This document shows, in pieces, positions 8,669-17,285 of a DNA stretch of 64,000 nucleotides. How positions within the stretch are numbered: position 1 is the first letter of the stretch; each line of letters opens with the position of its first letter. A program made the position numbers and the translations under genes. The stretch covers positions 1 to 64,000 of the forward strand of contig CALVDI010000003.1 of NCBI GenBank assembly GCA_944326225.1, written 5' to 3'. The notes beneath the pieces were generated by a model. The model saw nothing but the letters and a program-made list of their open reading frames with translations, was not told the origin of the DNA and searched no databases. This stretch comes from an uncultured Bacteroidales bacterium. Lineage in GTDB: Bacteria; Bacteroidota; Bacteroidia; Bacteroidales; UBA932.

Positions 8669-10057
8669 ATGGGTTACAGGCATCTCATAATATCGCTCGT
8701 GCTGCTGGTGCTCTCGGCAGGGGCGGCAGTGTGGCTCCTGCTTTCGGGCCTGTACTGGGGTGCCGGCGGGGCTGTGCTCTGCGTACTCTTCCTGGTCTAC
8801 AGGGTGATATCCATCTATACGGGCAACCTTCGGAAGCTCAATTATCTGCTGGGAGCGTTCGAGAACGGGGACCTGGCCTTTCATTTTGCGGAAAACTCGA
8901 CCTTCCTGCAGGACAGGGTGTTCAATATCCTGCTCAACAAGGTCAGGGATTTTGTCTCGGAGCAGCGCAGTATGCGCGGTGCCAACGAGGCTTTCCACAC
9001 GGCTGTGGAGAGTCTGTCCCGGACCGGTATCCTCGGGGTGCTGCCGGCCGGGGAGGTGCGGTGCAGCAACAGGGCGGTAAGAGCCATGCTGGGGATGCCG
9101 GAGATCAGGCATGTCTCGGACGTGGACAAGGTGCTGCCCGGACTGTCCCTGCGTCTGAAGGCCGTGGAGGACGGAGGTGTGCTGGAGATACCCGTCGGCT
9201 CGGAGCAGCGGGTGTACAATGCTCTGATAGAGTGCCGCACGGTGATGGACGGTCAGACACCCGTGCGGATATATGTCTTCGAGGAGAAAACCGACGATGC
9301 GGCCGAGGCCCGCTCGCAGGAAAATGCCCAGTGGCAGAAGATGACGCGCATCATCTCCCACGAGGTGCTCAATACGATTACTCCGATCGTCTCGCTCAGC
9401 GATACCCTGCTGGGCATGACCGGGGAGCGCAGTGTCCGCGAGGGGATAGAGGTCATCGGGGAGTCGGCCCGTGGCCTGCTCGGCTTCGTCAACGGCTACA
9501 GGGCCTTGTCCCGCGTACCTGTGCCTCAGATCCATCCGTTCAGATTCAGGGCCATGCTGGACTATGTGCTCCAGCCTCTTATGCCGGATGTCGAGGTTCT
9601 GGGGGGCCGGGTGGACATCGGCCTGGAGGACGAGGGGATGGTGCTCTTCGCAGACGAGCAGCTCATGCGCCAGGTGTTCGCCAACATCCTCAAGAATGCC
9701 GTCAACGCACTGCGCGACCGCTTCGGGGACGGCACCGCCGCCGCTTCTGTCAGTCCCGGACCCGCTGCCCACGGTGCCGTCTCCGCACATCCAGACCACG
9801 GTACAGACGATATCCCTCTTATCCGTATCTCTGCGTTTGTCAATGCCTCCGACAATACCGAGATCCATATTTCCAACAACGGCTGGCCCATTCCCGATGC
9901 TGACGCGGAACATATATTCGATCCGTTCTTCACCACCCGCGCCGAGGGCACCGGCGTCGGCCTGGCCCTGTCGCGCCAGATCATGCGTGCCCACTCAGGC
10001 ACCATCCGCCTCGACCGCACCGACCCGGCCCTTACCACCTTCATCCTCACCCTCTAG
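8669..10057 (+). CDS. Membrane sensor histidine kinase partner of the NtrC-type regulator
   Basis: 462 residues. Two adjacent membrane helices lie at about 5-25 and 30-50 with almost no periplasmic loop, so the signal is probably sensed in the membrane or cytoplasm. A PAS-like region follows. The H box is RIISHEVLNTITP with His231, and the Glu after His fits an NtrY-like kinase. The N box is NILKNAVNAL, and the C-terminal F/G boxes are DPFFTTRAEGTGVGLALS. It follows the response-regulator gene by 12 bp and probably phosphorylates its Asp59. The inducing signal cannot be read from the sequence; stress at the envelope relieved by the nearby exporter is a guess. Confidence 0.93.
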   Translation: MGYRHLIISLVLLVLSAGAAVWLLLSGLYWGAGGAVLCVLFLVYRVISIYTGNLRKLNYLLGAFENGDLAFHFAENSTFLQDRVFNILLNKVRDFVSEQRSMRGANEAFHTAVESLSRTGILGVLPAGEVRCSNRAVRAMLGMPEIRHVSDVDKVLPGLSLRLKAVEDGGVLEIPVGSEQRVYNALIECRTVMDGQTPVRIYVFEEKTDDAAEARSQENAQWQKMTRIISHEVLNTITPIVSLSDTLLGMTGERSVREGIEVIGESARGLLGFVNGYRALSRVPVPQIHPFRFRAMLDYVLQPLMPDVEVLGGRVDIGLEDEGMVLFADEQLMRQVFANILKNAVNALRDRFGDGTAAASVSPGPAAHGAVSAHPDHGTDDIPLIRISAFVNASDNTEIHISNNGWPIPDADAEHIFDPFFTTRAEGTGVGLALSRQIMRAHSGTIRLDRTDPALTTFILTL

Positions 10058-10112
10058 CCCGCATCTTCGGTAAACGCACATTTTGAATAAAATAAGATAC
10101 TTAAGGCTGGCT

Positions 10113-10305
10113 CCAATTGCCACTATGCATTTTCGTTGTATTGTATGCGTTTGATTAACAGTGTTTTATCAATTTGCCAATATGTTGAGTAGTGAGAAAT
10201 CTGGGCTAAATGGGCAATTTGAGTGCGTCCTGACATTTTTGCATTTTGATAAGGTGTTGAAGGATCGGGTTATGCGATATGACGAAAATGTATAGTGGCG
10301 ATAAT
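10113..10305. repeat. MITE-like long-range inverted repeat
   Basis: Left arm GCCACTATGCATTTTCG (10119-10135) and right arm CGAAAATGTATAGTGGC (10283-10299) are reverse complements with one mismatch, and flanking bases extend the match loosely. The arms enclose about 150 bp of non-coding, AT-rich DNA. The size and arms resemble a miniature inverted-repeat element. No clear target-site duplication is visible and no transposase is nearby, so the identity is uncertain; a folded RNA is the alternative. Confidence 0.4.
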
Positions 10306-10520
10306 GGCGGCCGTATGCGGCAGGCCGGTATATTCGGATTGCTTCTGGTGAGGGTTTTCCTGGCAAACACGTCGGCCTGCATCATATCCGCGATGAATCA
10401 GAGCGCAATCCGGGCAGGAATCCGGATGCTGCGTGCGGCCGGATCAAAACAAATGGGAGGGTTTGCGGATAGTTGTCAGAAATTTTGCAGGAAAAAAGTA
10501 CCGTTACTGAATTAAACCAT

Positions 10521-10528
10521 TACATTTG
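10521..10528 (+). promoter_or_regulatory. -7 box for the nitroreductase gene
   Basis: TACATTTG, 14 bases before the ATG at 10543. The -33 region has no obvious TTTG at 19-20 bases. Confidence 0.5.
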
Positions 10529-10542
10529 TAAATTAAGAAAGA

Positions 10543-11085
10543 ATGTTTGTAAGTATGAAAAAGAACGAAGTGCTTGAGTGTCTTAAGACAAGACGCAGCA
10601 TCAGGGCATTTGAGCCGGATAAGATGCCTTCAAAGGAACTTGTGGCCAAGGTGGTCGAGGCCGGGACTTTTGCTCCGACCGGTATGGGCAAGCAGTCACC
10701 TGTGATAGTGGCGGTTATGGACAAAACCGTGCGGAACCGTCTGTCAAAGATGAACGCCGATGTGCTCGGTTCGGCCTCAGATCCGTTCTACGGTGCTCCG
10801 GTGGTGCTGGTGGTGCTGGCGGACCGCAGCCGTCCGACTTACCTGTACGACGGCTCGCTGGTGATGGGCAATCTGCTCAATGCGGCCCATGCTCTCGGGC
10901 TGGGCAGCTGCTGGATTCACAGGGCAAAGGAGGTCTTTGACTCCGAGGAGGGCCGCGACTTGCTGAAACAGTGGGGCATAGAAGGAGACTATGAGGGGAT
11001 AGGCCACTGTGTTCTCGGCTACTCAAAGGACGGAAAGGAGCCTCAGGCCGCTCCCCGCAAGTCGGATTATGTGCGTTATGTCTAA
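10543..11085 (+). CDS. Nitroreductase-family FMN oxidoreductase
   Basis: 180 residues, the usual length of small single-domain nitroreductases. The FMN-binding motif TRRSIRAFEPDKMP is near the N-terminus, FAPTGMGKQSPVIVAV follows, and the late GLGSCWIHRAKEVF segment contacts the flavin. These enzymes reduce nitro compounds or quinones with NAD(P)H; the true substrate is unknown. An in-frame ATG at 10555 (MKKNEVLE) is an equally plausible start. The stop overlaps the start of the following methyltransferase by 8 bases, so the two are co-translated. Confidence 0.92.
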   Translation: MFVSMKKNEVLECLKTRRSIRAFEPDKMPSKELVAKVVEAGTFAPTGMGKQSPVIVAVMDKTVRNRLSKMNADVLGSASDPFYGAPVVLVVLADRSRPTYLYDGSLVMGNLLNAAHALGLGSCWIHRAKEVFDSEEGRDLLKQWGIEGDYEGIGHCVLGYSKDGKEPQAAPRKSDYVRYV

Positions 11086-11842
11086 GGACCGCCGTAGATA
11101 TTTTGACCAGCTGGCCGCTACCAGCCGGAAATATTATATGCCCTGGCTGTCCTCCTATATGAGGATAGGCGGGGGCATAAGTGTTCTGGAGATAGGCTGC
11201 GGTGAGGGCGGCAATCTGCTCCCCTTTGCCCAGGCTGGATGCTCTGTTCTGGGCGTGGACCTGGCTGAGGGTAAAATACGGGCAGCGGAGCAGTTCTTCG
11301 CGGAGGAAGGTACACCGGGCCGCTTTCTGGCTTCGGATATCTTTGAGGTAAAGGAGATGGAAGGACAGTTTGACCTGATAATCTGCCACGATGTGATAGA
11401 GCATATCATGGACAAGGAGGAATTCATGCGCAGGGTAAGACGCTATCTTGCGCCGGACGGTCTGGCCTTTTTCGCGTTCCCGGCCTGGCAGATGCCCTTC
11501 GGCGGCCATCAGCAGAACTGCCGCAGCAGAGTGCTTTCGCACTTGCCTTATTTTCACCTTCTTCCGAAAAATATATACAGATGGATCCTCAAACGCGGCG
11601 GTGAGTCTCCTGAAGCCATAAAGGAACTGTTGGAGATCAAGCAGACAGCTACGCCCATAGAGCGTTTCGAGAAGATAATACGGGACGAAGGCTTTCAGAA
11701 GGTGGACAGGCGTCTATGGCTGATAAACCCTCATTATGAGGCCAAGTTCGGACTCAGGCCGCGCCGGCTGTTCCGTCTTCCTGCCGGCATACCCTGGCTG
11801 CGCAACTTCTACACCACTTCCTGTTTTTATCTGCTGCGGTAG
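11078..11842 (+). CDS. SAM-dependent class I methyltransferase
   Basis: 254 residues from ATG 11078, which overlaps the nitroreductase stop. Motif I is VLEIGCGEGGNLLPFA, motif II ends at GVDLAEGKI, and DLIICHDVIEHI is the acidic/aromatic motif IV of small-molecule methyltransferases. The C-terminal part is rich in aromatic and basic residues and may hold a lid. The substrate is unknown. Earlier in-frame starts exist inside the upstream gene but would add unrelated residues. The 3' end overlaps the convergent C-S lyase gene by 16 bp. Confidence 0.9.
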   Translation: MSKDRRRYFDQLAATSRKYYMPWLSSYMRIGGGISVLEIGCGEGGNLLPFAQAGCSVLGVDLAEGKIRAAEQFFAEEGTPGRFLASDIFEVKEMEGQFDLIICHDVIEHIMDKEEFMRRVRRYLAPDGLAFFAFPAWQMPFGGHQQNCRSRVLSHLPYFHLLPKNIYRWILKRGGESPEAIKELLEIKQTATPIERFEKIIRDEGFQKVDRRLWLINPHYEAKFGLRPRRLFRLPAGIPWLRNFYTTSCFYLLR

Positions 11843-13002
11843 CGGCTTGTGGTGAAACCGCTGAAGCGTCGCAGGCCCTCTTCGACGTTGGCGCGGGGGC
11901 AGGCCAGGTTCCAGCGCATGAATCCCTCTCCCTCCGGGCCGTACATGGTGCCGGCATTGAGCCACAATTTTGCTTCCCTGAGCAGTGCTTTCTCAAGACT
12001 TTCCGAAGTCATCCCCAGACAGTTGCAGTCCATCCATGCCAGGTAGGTGCCTTCAAGTATGGTGACCGGGAAGTCCGGCAGATGCTCCCGGCAGAAATCC
12101 ACCATATAGTCGTAATTGCCCTTGATGTATTCCATCAGCTGTAGCAGCCATTCCTCTCCCTCGTTGTAGGCGGCTATGGCGGCATCCACTCCGAAGGGAT
12201 TGACATTGCCGATCTCATTGGTGCGGACACTGGCCTCTATCCTCTTGCGGAGAGTCACGTCCTGACAGACTATGTTGGCGATCTGGAGTCCTGCGATATT
12301 GAATGACTTGCTGGGGGAACAACATGTGACCGAATGTCTCTGGAAGTCCTCGCAGATGGAGGCAAACGGGGTGTAGGTGTAGCCCGGGCAGGTCAGTTCG
12401 CAGTGTATCTCGTCCGAGATGACGGTAATCCCGTGTCTGAGACATATCCTGCCGAGCCGGGTGAGTTCCTCTCTGGTCCATACCCTTCCGGCCGGGTTGT
12501 GAGGGTTGCAGAGCAGCATCAGCTTGACAGCCGGGTCTGAGGCCTTGCGCTCCAGGTCCTCAAAGTCCATCCGGTAGGTGCGGTCTCCGTAGATCAGGGA
12601 AGAGCTGACGGTCTCGCAGCCGTTGTTGCGTACAGTCGAGTAGAAACAGTTGTAGACGGGACCCTGTATCAGCACTTTATCCCCAGGTGAGGTCATGGCT
12701 CTGATGATGGCCGAGAGAGCCGGGACCACCCCGGTCGTGTAGATGATCCAGTCTTTTTCTATCTTCCAGCCGTGTCTGCGGCCGAACCAGCCTGTGACGG
12801 CATCGTAGTAAGTGTCCGGTACCCGGGTGTAGCCGAATATTCCGTGCTCTACTCTGCGCCGCAGGGCTTCTGTGACGGCCGGAACTGCGCGGAAATCCAT
12901 ATCCGCCACCCACATGGGCAGTACGCCGTCATCCTCCGCACCGTCCCATTTGATTGAATTGGAGCCTCTTCTGGGAATTATCCCGTCGAAATCGTATGTC
13001 AT
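11827..13002 (-). CDS. PatB/MalY-type PLP-dependent C-S beta-lyase
   Basis: 391 residues, the normal length of the family. Start motif FDGIIPRRGSNSIKWD and the class-I aminotransferase fold with MWVADMDFRA. Asn/Asp of the cofactor pocket sit in LLCNPHNPAGR and VISDEIHCEL, and the Schiff-base Lys is in SPSKSFNIAGLQ. Family members cleave cystathionine or cysteine conjugates to a thiol, pyruvate and ammonia. The gene stands alone on the minus strand, convergent with the methyltransferase and divergent from the lipoprotein at 13131. Confidence 0.93.
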   Translation of the reverse strand: MTYDFDGIIPRRGSNSIKWDGAEDDGVLPMWVADMDFRAVPAVTEALRRRVEHGIFGYTRVPDTYYDAVTGWFGRRHGWKIEKDWIIYTTGVVPALSAIIRAMTSPGDKVLIQGPVYNCFYSTVRNNGCETVSSSLIYGDRTYRMDFEDLERKASDPAVKLMLLCNPHNPAGRVWTREELTRLGRICLRHGITVISDEIHCELTCPGYTYTPFASICEDFQRHSVTCCSPSKSFNIAGLQIANIVCQDVTLRKRIEASVRTNEIGNVNPFGVDAAIAAYNEGEEWLLQLMEYIKGNYDYMVDFCREHLPDFPVTILEGTYLAWMDCNCLGMTSESLEKALLREAKLWLNAGTMYGPEGEGFMRWNLACPRANVEEGLRRFSGFTTSRYRSR

Positions 13003-13096
13003 CGTCTGTTTCTAGTTTCTATTATGCTGCCGGATTATCAATTTCCATGCCGTATGCTTGATAAAAGCTGTTGTTATAGATTGAGGAAAGATTTTA

Positions 13097-13104
13097 TATT
13101 TTTG
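13097..13104 (+). promoter_or_regulatory. -7 box for the Cys/His lipoprotein gene
   Basis: TATTTTTG, 26 bases before the ATG at 13131. A weak GTTA at 13073-13076 sits 20 bases upstream as a possible -33 box. Confidence 0.45.
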
Positions 13105-13130
13105 TGAAAATTTAAAAATCTGAGAAAATT

Positions 13131-14723
13131 ATGAAAAAATACATTTTCCCTGCAGCCGTGGCCTTCTGTGCCTTGTCCGCTGCGTTCATGTCTGTAAGCT
13201 GTGTCTCTTCGGAAGCGGAGTCAGAGCCGTATGCAGTCCTGGCACCGGTATCATTTGCAGAGGACTCCGCCGGTTGGGAAGGAGTAGTTGCAAGTCTGCA
13301 GAGGATGCATGATGCTGAGGTTCTGCGATTTGACGATGACCCGACAGAACTTGAGGCTCAGTTGAGGGCCCTCAATCCCAGGTACGTGGCCGTGGTGGAC
13401 GTGCCTGAGAACATAGGCCGCGACTATGTCATCGACCTCAATCGGATGAGCCGCAGGATGGATGATGACCCGTATGCGGATTTTCTCTGGGGCATAGTTA
13501 CCGGCTATGATGCCGCCGCTGCGCAGAGGATGGTGGACAACTCCGTGGAGCCGATGGTGATACGCAGTGGAGTGGGCTCGATCAAGGAACTCGAGTCGGC
13601 CAAATGGTTTGATGAATATGCTTTCGTGGATGACCACGTGGTGGGAATGTGCGGAGAGAAAAGACTGGGCGAGGATTCGCTGACATATAAGGAGATACCC
13701 TATAAGACCGATTTGCAGGGGGCGCATGAGCGCATCAGGGCATACGTGCAGAAGCGTTTCGGGCAGGAGGTGCCGGATGTGCTGCGGCAGTTCCTGGAGT
13801 ATTACGAGGCCATAGAACCGGATCTGGTCGTGACGGCTTCCCATGCCACTGAGATCAATCTGGAGATGCCCGGCTCTGTCGGCAATATCCGCTGCCGGGA
13901 CGGACGCCTGTATGTGGATTATCCCGGAGAGCAGAGATTTGTACGGGACCGGGACAGACGAATGGTATATCTTCCCATAGGTAACTGTCTGATAGCAAAT
14001 GTCAACAATACGGACAGCAGTATGGCTGTGGCCTGGATGAACAGCCAGCAGGCGACTGCCTTTGCCGGATACGTGGTGACCACCTGGTACGGCCGCAATG
14101 GATGGGGCGGTCTGAAATACCTGATTACCAACCCGGGCCGTTACTCAGTGCCCGAGGCTTTCTATATGAACCAGCAGGACATGATGGCCCAGATAGCCGC
14201 GTGGAACGATTCCCTGACTGCGGCACCGTTTGATTACGACGCGGATTATTTCGAGACCCTGCCGTCGGAGCTGGTGCGTATGGCGGCTCCCGACACACTG
14301 TCGGATGAGGAACTGTTTTTCTGGTTCGGCTTCTGGCATGACCGCGACGTGCTGGCCTACTACGGTGATCCGAAATGGAATGTGAGGATGCAGGAGGTGC
14401 CCGGCGAAAGCGATTTTACAGTGACCTCAGAGTTTAAGCGTCTGAGCCGTGACGAGGCTGCCGCCACCGGAGCTTCCCGCCGCTGCGTGATTACCGTGGA
14501 GACCTCCCCTGAGTTCAGTCTGCTCCGGATGCAGGGCGACGGCTTCAAGCAGGAGCATGTCCTCGACCTGCCGTTCAGCTATTTCTTCCCTCACCGCCTG
14601 AACAACCCTGTCCTGCCCGAAGGCGAGACCCGCAACATCGTGGTGGACGAGAACTTCCTGCTGCTCTACGATCCTGCCTTCGAACCCGGACAGACCTATA
14701 CTTTCGAGGTGCTCTGCGACTGA
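13131..14723 (+). CDS. Lipoprotein of unknown function with a possible His/Cys catalytic pair
   Basis: 530 residues with a lipoprotein signal (lipobox before Cys24). I do not recognise a named family. A hydrophobic strand ends in TASHATE (His238), and 48 residues later another ends in LPIGNCLIANV (Cys286). Then come a run of small residues with AFAGYVVTTWYGRNGWGG and a Tyr/Pro-rich segment. The order strand-His-strand-Cys, with the cysteine before a loop, resembles caspase-fold (clan CD, C25/gingipain-like) peptidases. That is inference only; the usual HG and xAC contexts are not exact. The C-terminal ~110 residues look like a separate beta domain. It stands alone, 14 bp from convergent metK. 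Confidence 0.75.
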   Translation: MKKYIFPAAVAFCALSAAFMSVSCVSSEAESEPYAVLAPVSFAEDSAGWEGVVASLQRMHDAEVLRFDDDPTELEAQLRALNPRYVAVVDVPENIGRDYVIDLNRMSRRMDDDPYADFLWGIVTGYDAAAAQRMVDNSVEPMVIRSGVGSIKELESAKWFDEYAFVDDHVVGMCGEKRLGEDSLTYKEIPYKTDLQGAHERIRAYVQKRFGQEVPDVLRQFLEYYEAIEPDLVVTASHATEINLEMPGSVGNIRCRDGRLYVDYPGEQRFVRDRDRRMVYLPIGNCLIANVNNTDSSMAVAWMNSQQATAFAGYVVTTWYGRNGWGGLKYLITNPGRYSVPEAFYMNQQDMMAQIAAWNDSLTAAPFDYDADYFETLPSELVRMAAPDTLSDEELFFWFGFWHDRDVLAYYGDPKWNVRMQEVPGESDFTVTSEFKRLSRDEAAATGASRRCVITVETSPEFSLLRMQGDGFKQEHVLDLPFSYFFPHRLNNPVLPEGETRNIVVDENFLLLYDPAFEPGQTYTFEVLCD

Positions 14724-14737
14724 AATTCAAGTAGAAT

Positions 14738-16027
14738 CTAAAATCCAAATTCCTTGCGTATCAGGTCTACAGAGTCCAGAAGCTCCCAGCCGAAGAACTG
14801 AATATCCTTTTCAATCTTCCGGCCCTCACGTATCAGCTCCACCTTGCGCCTGAAAGGGTCGCGTCCGAAGTGTCCGTAGGAGGCTGTCGGCAGGTAGATG
14901 GGGTTCTTGAGGCCGAAACGCTCTATGATGGCTGCAGGACGCAGGTCGAAGAGGGTACGTATCCTGGCGGCAATCTCTCCGTCGGTAAGTCCGGTTCTGG
15001 ATGTCCCGTAGGTATTGACGAAGATGCTGACCGGCTCGGCGATGCCTATCGCATAGGCCAGCTGGATGAGTATCTCGTCGGCAACTCCGGCCGCCACCAT
15101 GTTCTTGGCGATGTAGCGGGCGGCATATGCGGCCGAGCGGTCTACCTTGCTGGGATCCTTGCCAGAGAAGGCTCCGCCTCCGTGTGCTCCCTTGCCGCCG
15201 TAGGTGTCCACGATGATCTTGCGGCCAGTGAGTCCGGTGTCCCCGTGCGGGCCTCCGATGACGAACTTGCCGGTGGGATTGACGTGCAGGACGATGTTGC
15301 CGTCAAAGAGCCGGCGGGTCCTCTCCGGCAGCCTGGCGATGACGCGGGGCAGGAGTATCCGCTCGATGTCGTCCTTGATGCGGGCCTGTACGGCTGCGTC
15401 GTTCTCCGGAGTACCGGGCACCATGCCGGGAGCGGCGGGGAAGTCGTCATGCTGTGTGGAGACCACTATGGTATGTACTCTGAGAGGCTTGTGGTCGTCG
15501 CTGTACTCTATGGTGTACTGGGATTTGGCATCCGGGCGGAGATAGGGCATCAGCTGTGGCTCCTCACGGCGTATCCTGGCCAGTTCTATCAGGGTTATGT
15601 GTGCGAGCGTAAGAGGCAGAGGCATGTACTCCTCGGTGTCGTTGCAGGCGTAGCCGAACATCATGCCCTGGTCTCCGGCCCCCTGCTCCTCCTTGACTTC
15701 GTTGACGACCCCCCTGTTGATGTCGGGAGACTGCTCGTGCAGGGCCGAGAGTATGCCGCAGGACTTGGAGTCGAACATATAGTCGGCCTTGGTGTAGCCG
15801 ATGCGGTCTATGACTCCGCGGGTCACGTGCTGTATGTCCACGTATGCGTTTTCCGAGCGGACCTCGCCGCAGATGACGACGAGCCCGGTGCTGACAAAGG
15901 TCTCGCAGGCAACCTTGGCCTCGGGATCCTGACGCAGAAAGTCATCGAGAATAGCGTCCGATATCTGGTCGGCCACTTTGTCAGGATGGCCCTCCGAAAC
16001 TGATTCTGAAGTGAAAAAGTATGACAT
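14738..16027 (-). CDS. metK: S-adenosylmethionine synthetase
   Basis: 429 residues. Makes SAM from ATP and methionine in the cytoplasm. Signature motifs [16 protein letters not shown] (residues about 14-29), [12 protein letters not shown] (ATP site), and a glycine-rich phosphate loop near [16 protein letters not shown]. It is about 40 residues longer than Escherichia MetK because of inserts typical of Bacteroidota. The gene is preceded by its own promoter, a SAM-II riboswitch and an intrinsic terminator, so it should be switched off when SAM is plentiful. It is separated from the upstream pheS gene by this 200-bp leader. Confidence 0.98.
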   Translation of the reverse strand: MSYFFTSESVSEGHPDKVADQISDAILDDFLRQDPEAKVACETFVSTGLVVICGEVRSENAYVDIQHVTRGVIDRIGYTKADYMFDSKSCGILSALHEQSPDINRGVVNEVKEEQGAGDQGMMFGYACNDTEEYMPLPLTLAHITLIELARIRREEPQLMPYLRPDAKSQYTIEYSDDHKPLRVHTIVVSTQHDDFPAAPGMVPGTPENDAAVQARIKDDIERILLPRVIARLPERTRRLFDGNIVLHVNPTGKFVIGGPHGDTGLTGRKIIVDTYGGKGAHGGGAFSGKDPSKVDRSAAYAARYIAKNMVAAGVADEILIQLAYAIGIAEPVSIFVNTYGTSRTGLTDGEIAARIRTLFDLRPAAIIERFGLKNPIYLPTASYGHFGRDPFRRKVELIREGRKIEKDIQFFGWELLDSVDLIRKEFGF

Positions 16028-16044
16028 ATCGTTATGCGTTTATA

Positions 16045-16086
16045 TAAAAAAATAAATCTCTTCCGTGTGAGTTTACGGAGAGATTT
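16045..16086 (-). terminator. Intrinsic terminator in the metK leader
   Basis: On the minus strand AAATCTCTCCGT pairs with ACGGAAGAGATTT (one bulged base) around an 8-base loop (arms at 16075-16086 and 16054-16066), followed by a run of seven U (16046-16052). It lies between the SAM-II riboswitch and the metK start, so it is probably the expression platform that stops transcription when SAM is bound. Confidence 0.8.
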
Positions 16087-16111
16087 GACAAAACACTAAC
16101 TGTATGAAAGA

Positions 16112-16164
16112 ATCATTTTAGCATTTTTTATTGTGGTTGCAAGCAGTCAAATCTGTCCACAAAC
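16112..16164 (-). promoter_or_regulatory. SAM-II riboswitch upstream of metK
   Basis: Read on the minus strand: stem P1 TTGTGG/CCACAA, the conserved GATTTGACT and CTTGCAA blocks between the arms, then an A-rich segment and the 3' conserved GCTAAAA that forms the pseudoknot. These blocks match the known SAM-II (metA motif) aptamer in order and spacing. It lies about 85 bases before the metK start codon with a terminator in between. SAM-II is known from Bacteroidota and alpha-proteobacteria in front of methionine/SAM genes. Confidence 0.85.
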
Positions 16165-16189
16165 TCTGCTCTCCTTCGGAAAGCGGGCG

Positions 16190-16221
16190 CAAATATGAGA
16201 ACAATTTTTCAATTCTCCAAA
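16190..16221 (-). promoter_or_regulatory. Promoter of the metK riboswitch transcript
   Basis: On the minus strand TTTG (16221-16218), 20 bases, then CATATTTG (16197-16190), one base off TAnnTTTG. It places the transcript start near 16183, just before the SAM-II aptamer. The -33 box begins only 6 bases beyond the pheS stop codon. Confidence 0.7.
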
Positions 16222-16226
16222 TTTTC

Positions 16227-17255
16227 TTACATCGCAGTCTCGAATTCGCGGAGGAAGCGGATATCGTTCTCAAAGTAGAGGCGGAGATCCTTGACCTGCC
16301 ATTTGAGCATGGCGATGCGCTCCACACCCATTCCGAAAGCGAATCCGGTGTACTCCTTGGGGTCGATGCCGCAGGCTTCCAGTACGTTGGGGTCAACCAT
16401 GCCGGCACCCATAATCTCCAGCCAGCCGGTGCCCTTGCAGATATTGCAGCCCTTGCCGCCGCAGATGTTGCAGCTGATGTCCACCTCGGTGCTCGGCTCG
16501 GTGAAGGGAAAATAGGAGGGACGCATCCGGATCTTGGTGTCCGGTCCGAACATCTCCCTTACGAAGATCAGGATGGTCTGCTTGAGGTCAGCGAACGACA
16601 CGTTCTTGTCTACGTAAAGGCCTTCCACCTGATGGAAGATGCAGTGGGCGCGGGCGGATATGGCCTCGTTGCGGAACACCCTGCCCGGGCAGATGACCCT
16701 GATGGGCGGCTTGCGGGTCTCCATAGTCCTTACCTGCACAGAACTGGTGTGGGTGCGGAGCAGTATCGGATTGACTCCGGAGGAGATGAAGAAGGTGTCC
16801 TGCATATCTCTGGCCGGATGATCCGGAGGGAAGTTGAGGGCCTCGAAGACGTGATGGTCGTCCTCTATCTCGGGGCCTTCCGCCAGGGCATAGCCCTGCT
16901 TGCGGAAGATGGATATGATCTCCTCGCGGGTAATGGATATCGGGTGACGGGTTCCCAGCTCGAAATGGTCTCCGGGCATGGTCATGTCGAATGAGGGCGC
17001 GGAGCCTTCGGCGGACTCGTCCGCCTTTGCCCTGAGTTCCTCAATCTTGGCGGCCGCCATGTTTTTGAGGTTGTTCAGCTTCTGTCCGAACTCCCTCTTG
17101 CGGTCGGCCGAGATGGTCCTGAACTCGTCGAAAAGCTGGGTGATCTCGCCCTTCTTTCCCAGAAGATGGACCCTTAACTCTTCTATTTCCTTTTCACTCT
17201 TGGCTTTGGCTTCCTGAATCTCTTTCAGGATGCTTTCAATCTTCTCGTTGAGCAT
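16227..17255 (-). CDS. pheS: Phenylalanine-tRNA ligase alpha subunit
   Basis: 342 residues. N-terminal coiled-coil arm (about 1-90) binds tRNA; catalytic class-II core with motif 2 VFRNEAISARAHCIFHQVEG and motif 3 GFAFGMGVERIAMLK. A Cys-rich stretch DISCNICGGKGCNICKGTG (about 253-271) is a zinc-finger-like insert also present in many alpha subunits. It charges tRNA-Phe together with PheT, whose gene is not in this window. It is the last gene of the operon yraN-manC-arcA-pheS, 30 bp after arcA. Confidence 0.97.
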   Translation of the reverse strand: MLNEKIESILKEIQEAKAKSEKEIEELRVHLLGKKGEITQLFDEFRTISADRKREFGQKLNNLKNMAAAKIEELRAKADESAEGSAPSFDMTMPGDHFELGTRHPISITREEIISIFRKQGYALAEGPEIEDDHHVFEALNFPPDHPARDMQDTFFISSGVNPILLRTHTSSVQVRTMETRKPPIRVICPGRVFRNEAISARAHCIFHQVEGLYVDKNVSFADLKQTILIFVREMFGPDTKIRMRPSYFPFTEPSTEVDISCNICGGKGCNICKGTGWLEIMGAGMVDPNVLEACGIDPKEYTGFAFGMGVERIAMLKWQVKDLRLYFENDIRFLREFETAM

Positions 17256-17285
17256 CGTTTATCGTATATGACTGTGAGTTATGTA

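Larger units (their letters stand above)
10058..10542. other. 485-bp gene-poor interval with an inverted repeat
   Basis: The left part is AT-rich. It holds a pair of 17-base inverted arms (10119-10135 and 10283-10299) described separately. A 78-codon frame at 10279-10515 overlaps the right arm, has no recognisable protein features, and I do not call it a gene. The right end carries the promoter of the nitroreductase gene. Confidence 0.6.

Noticed and set aside
8480..9994. A 504-codon minus-strand frame opposite the histidine kinase
   Set aside because: Antisense shadow of a well-supported kinase; no start signal, promoter or protein motif.
10279..10515. A 78-codon plus-strand frame before the nitroreductase
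   Set aside because: No homologue recognised, no promoter, and its start overlaps the right arm of an inverted repeat.
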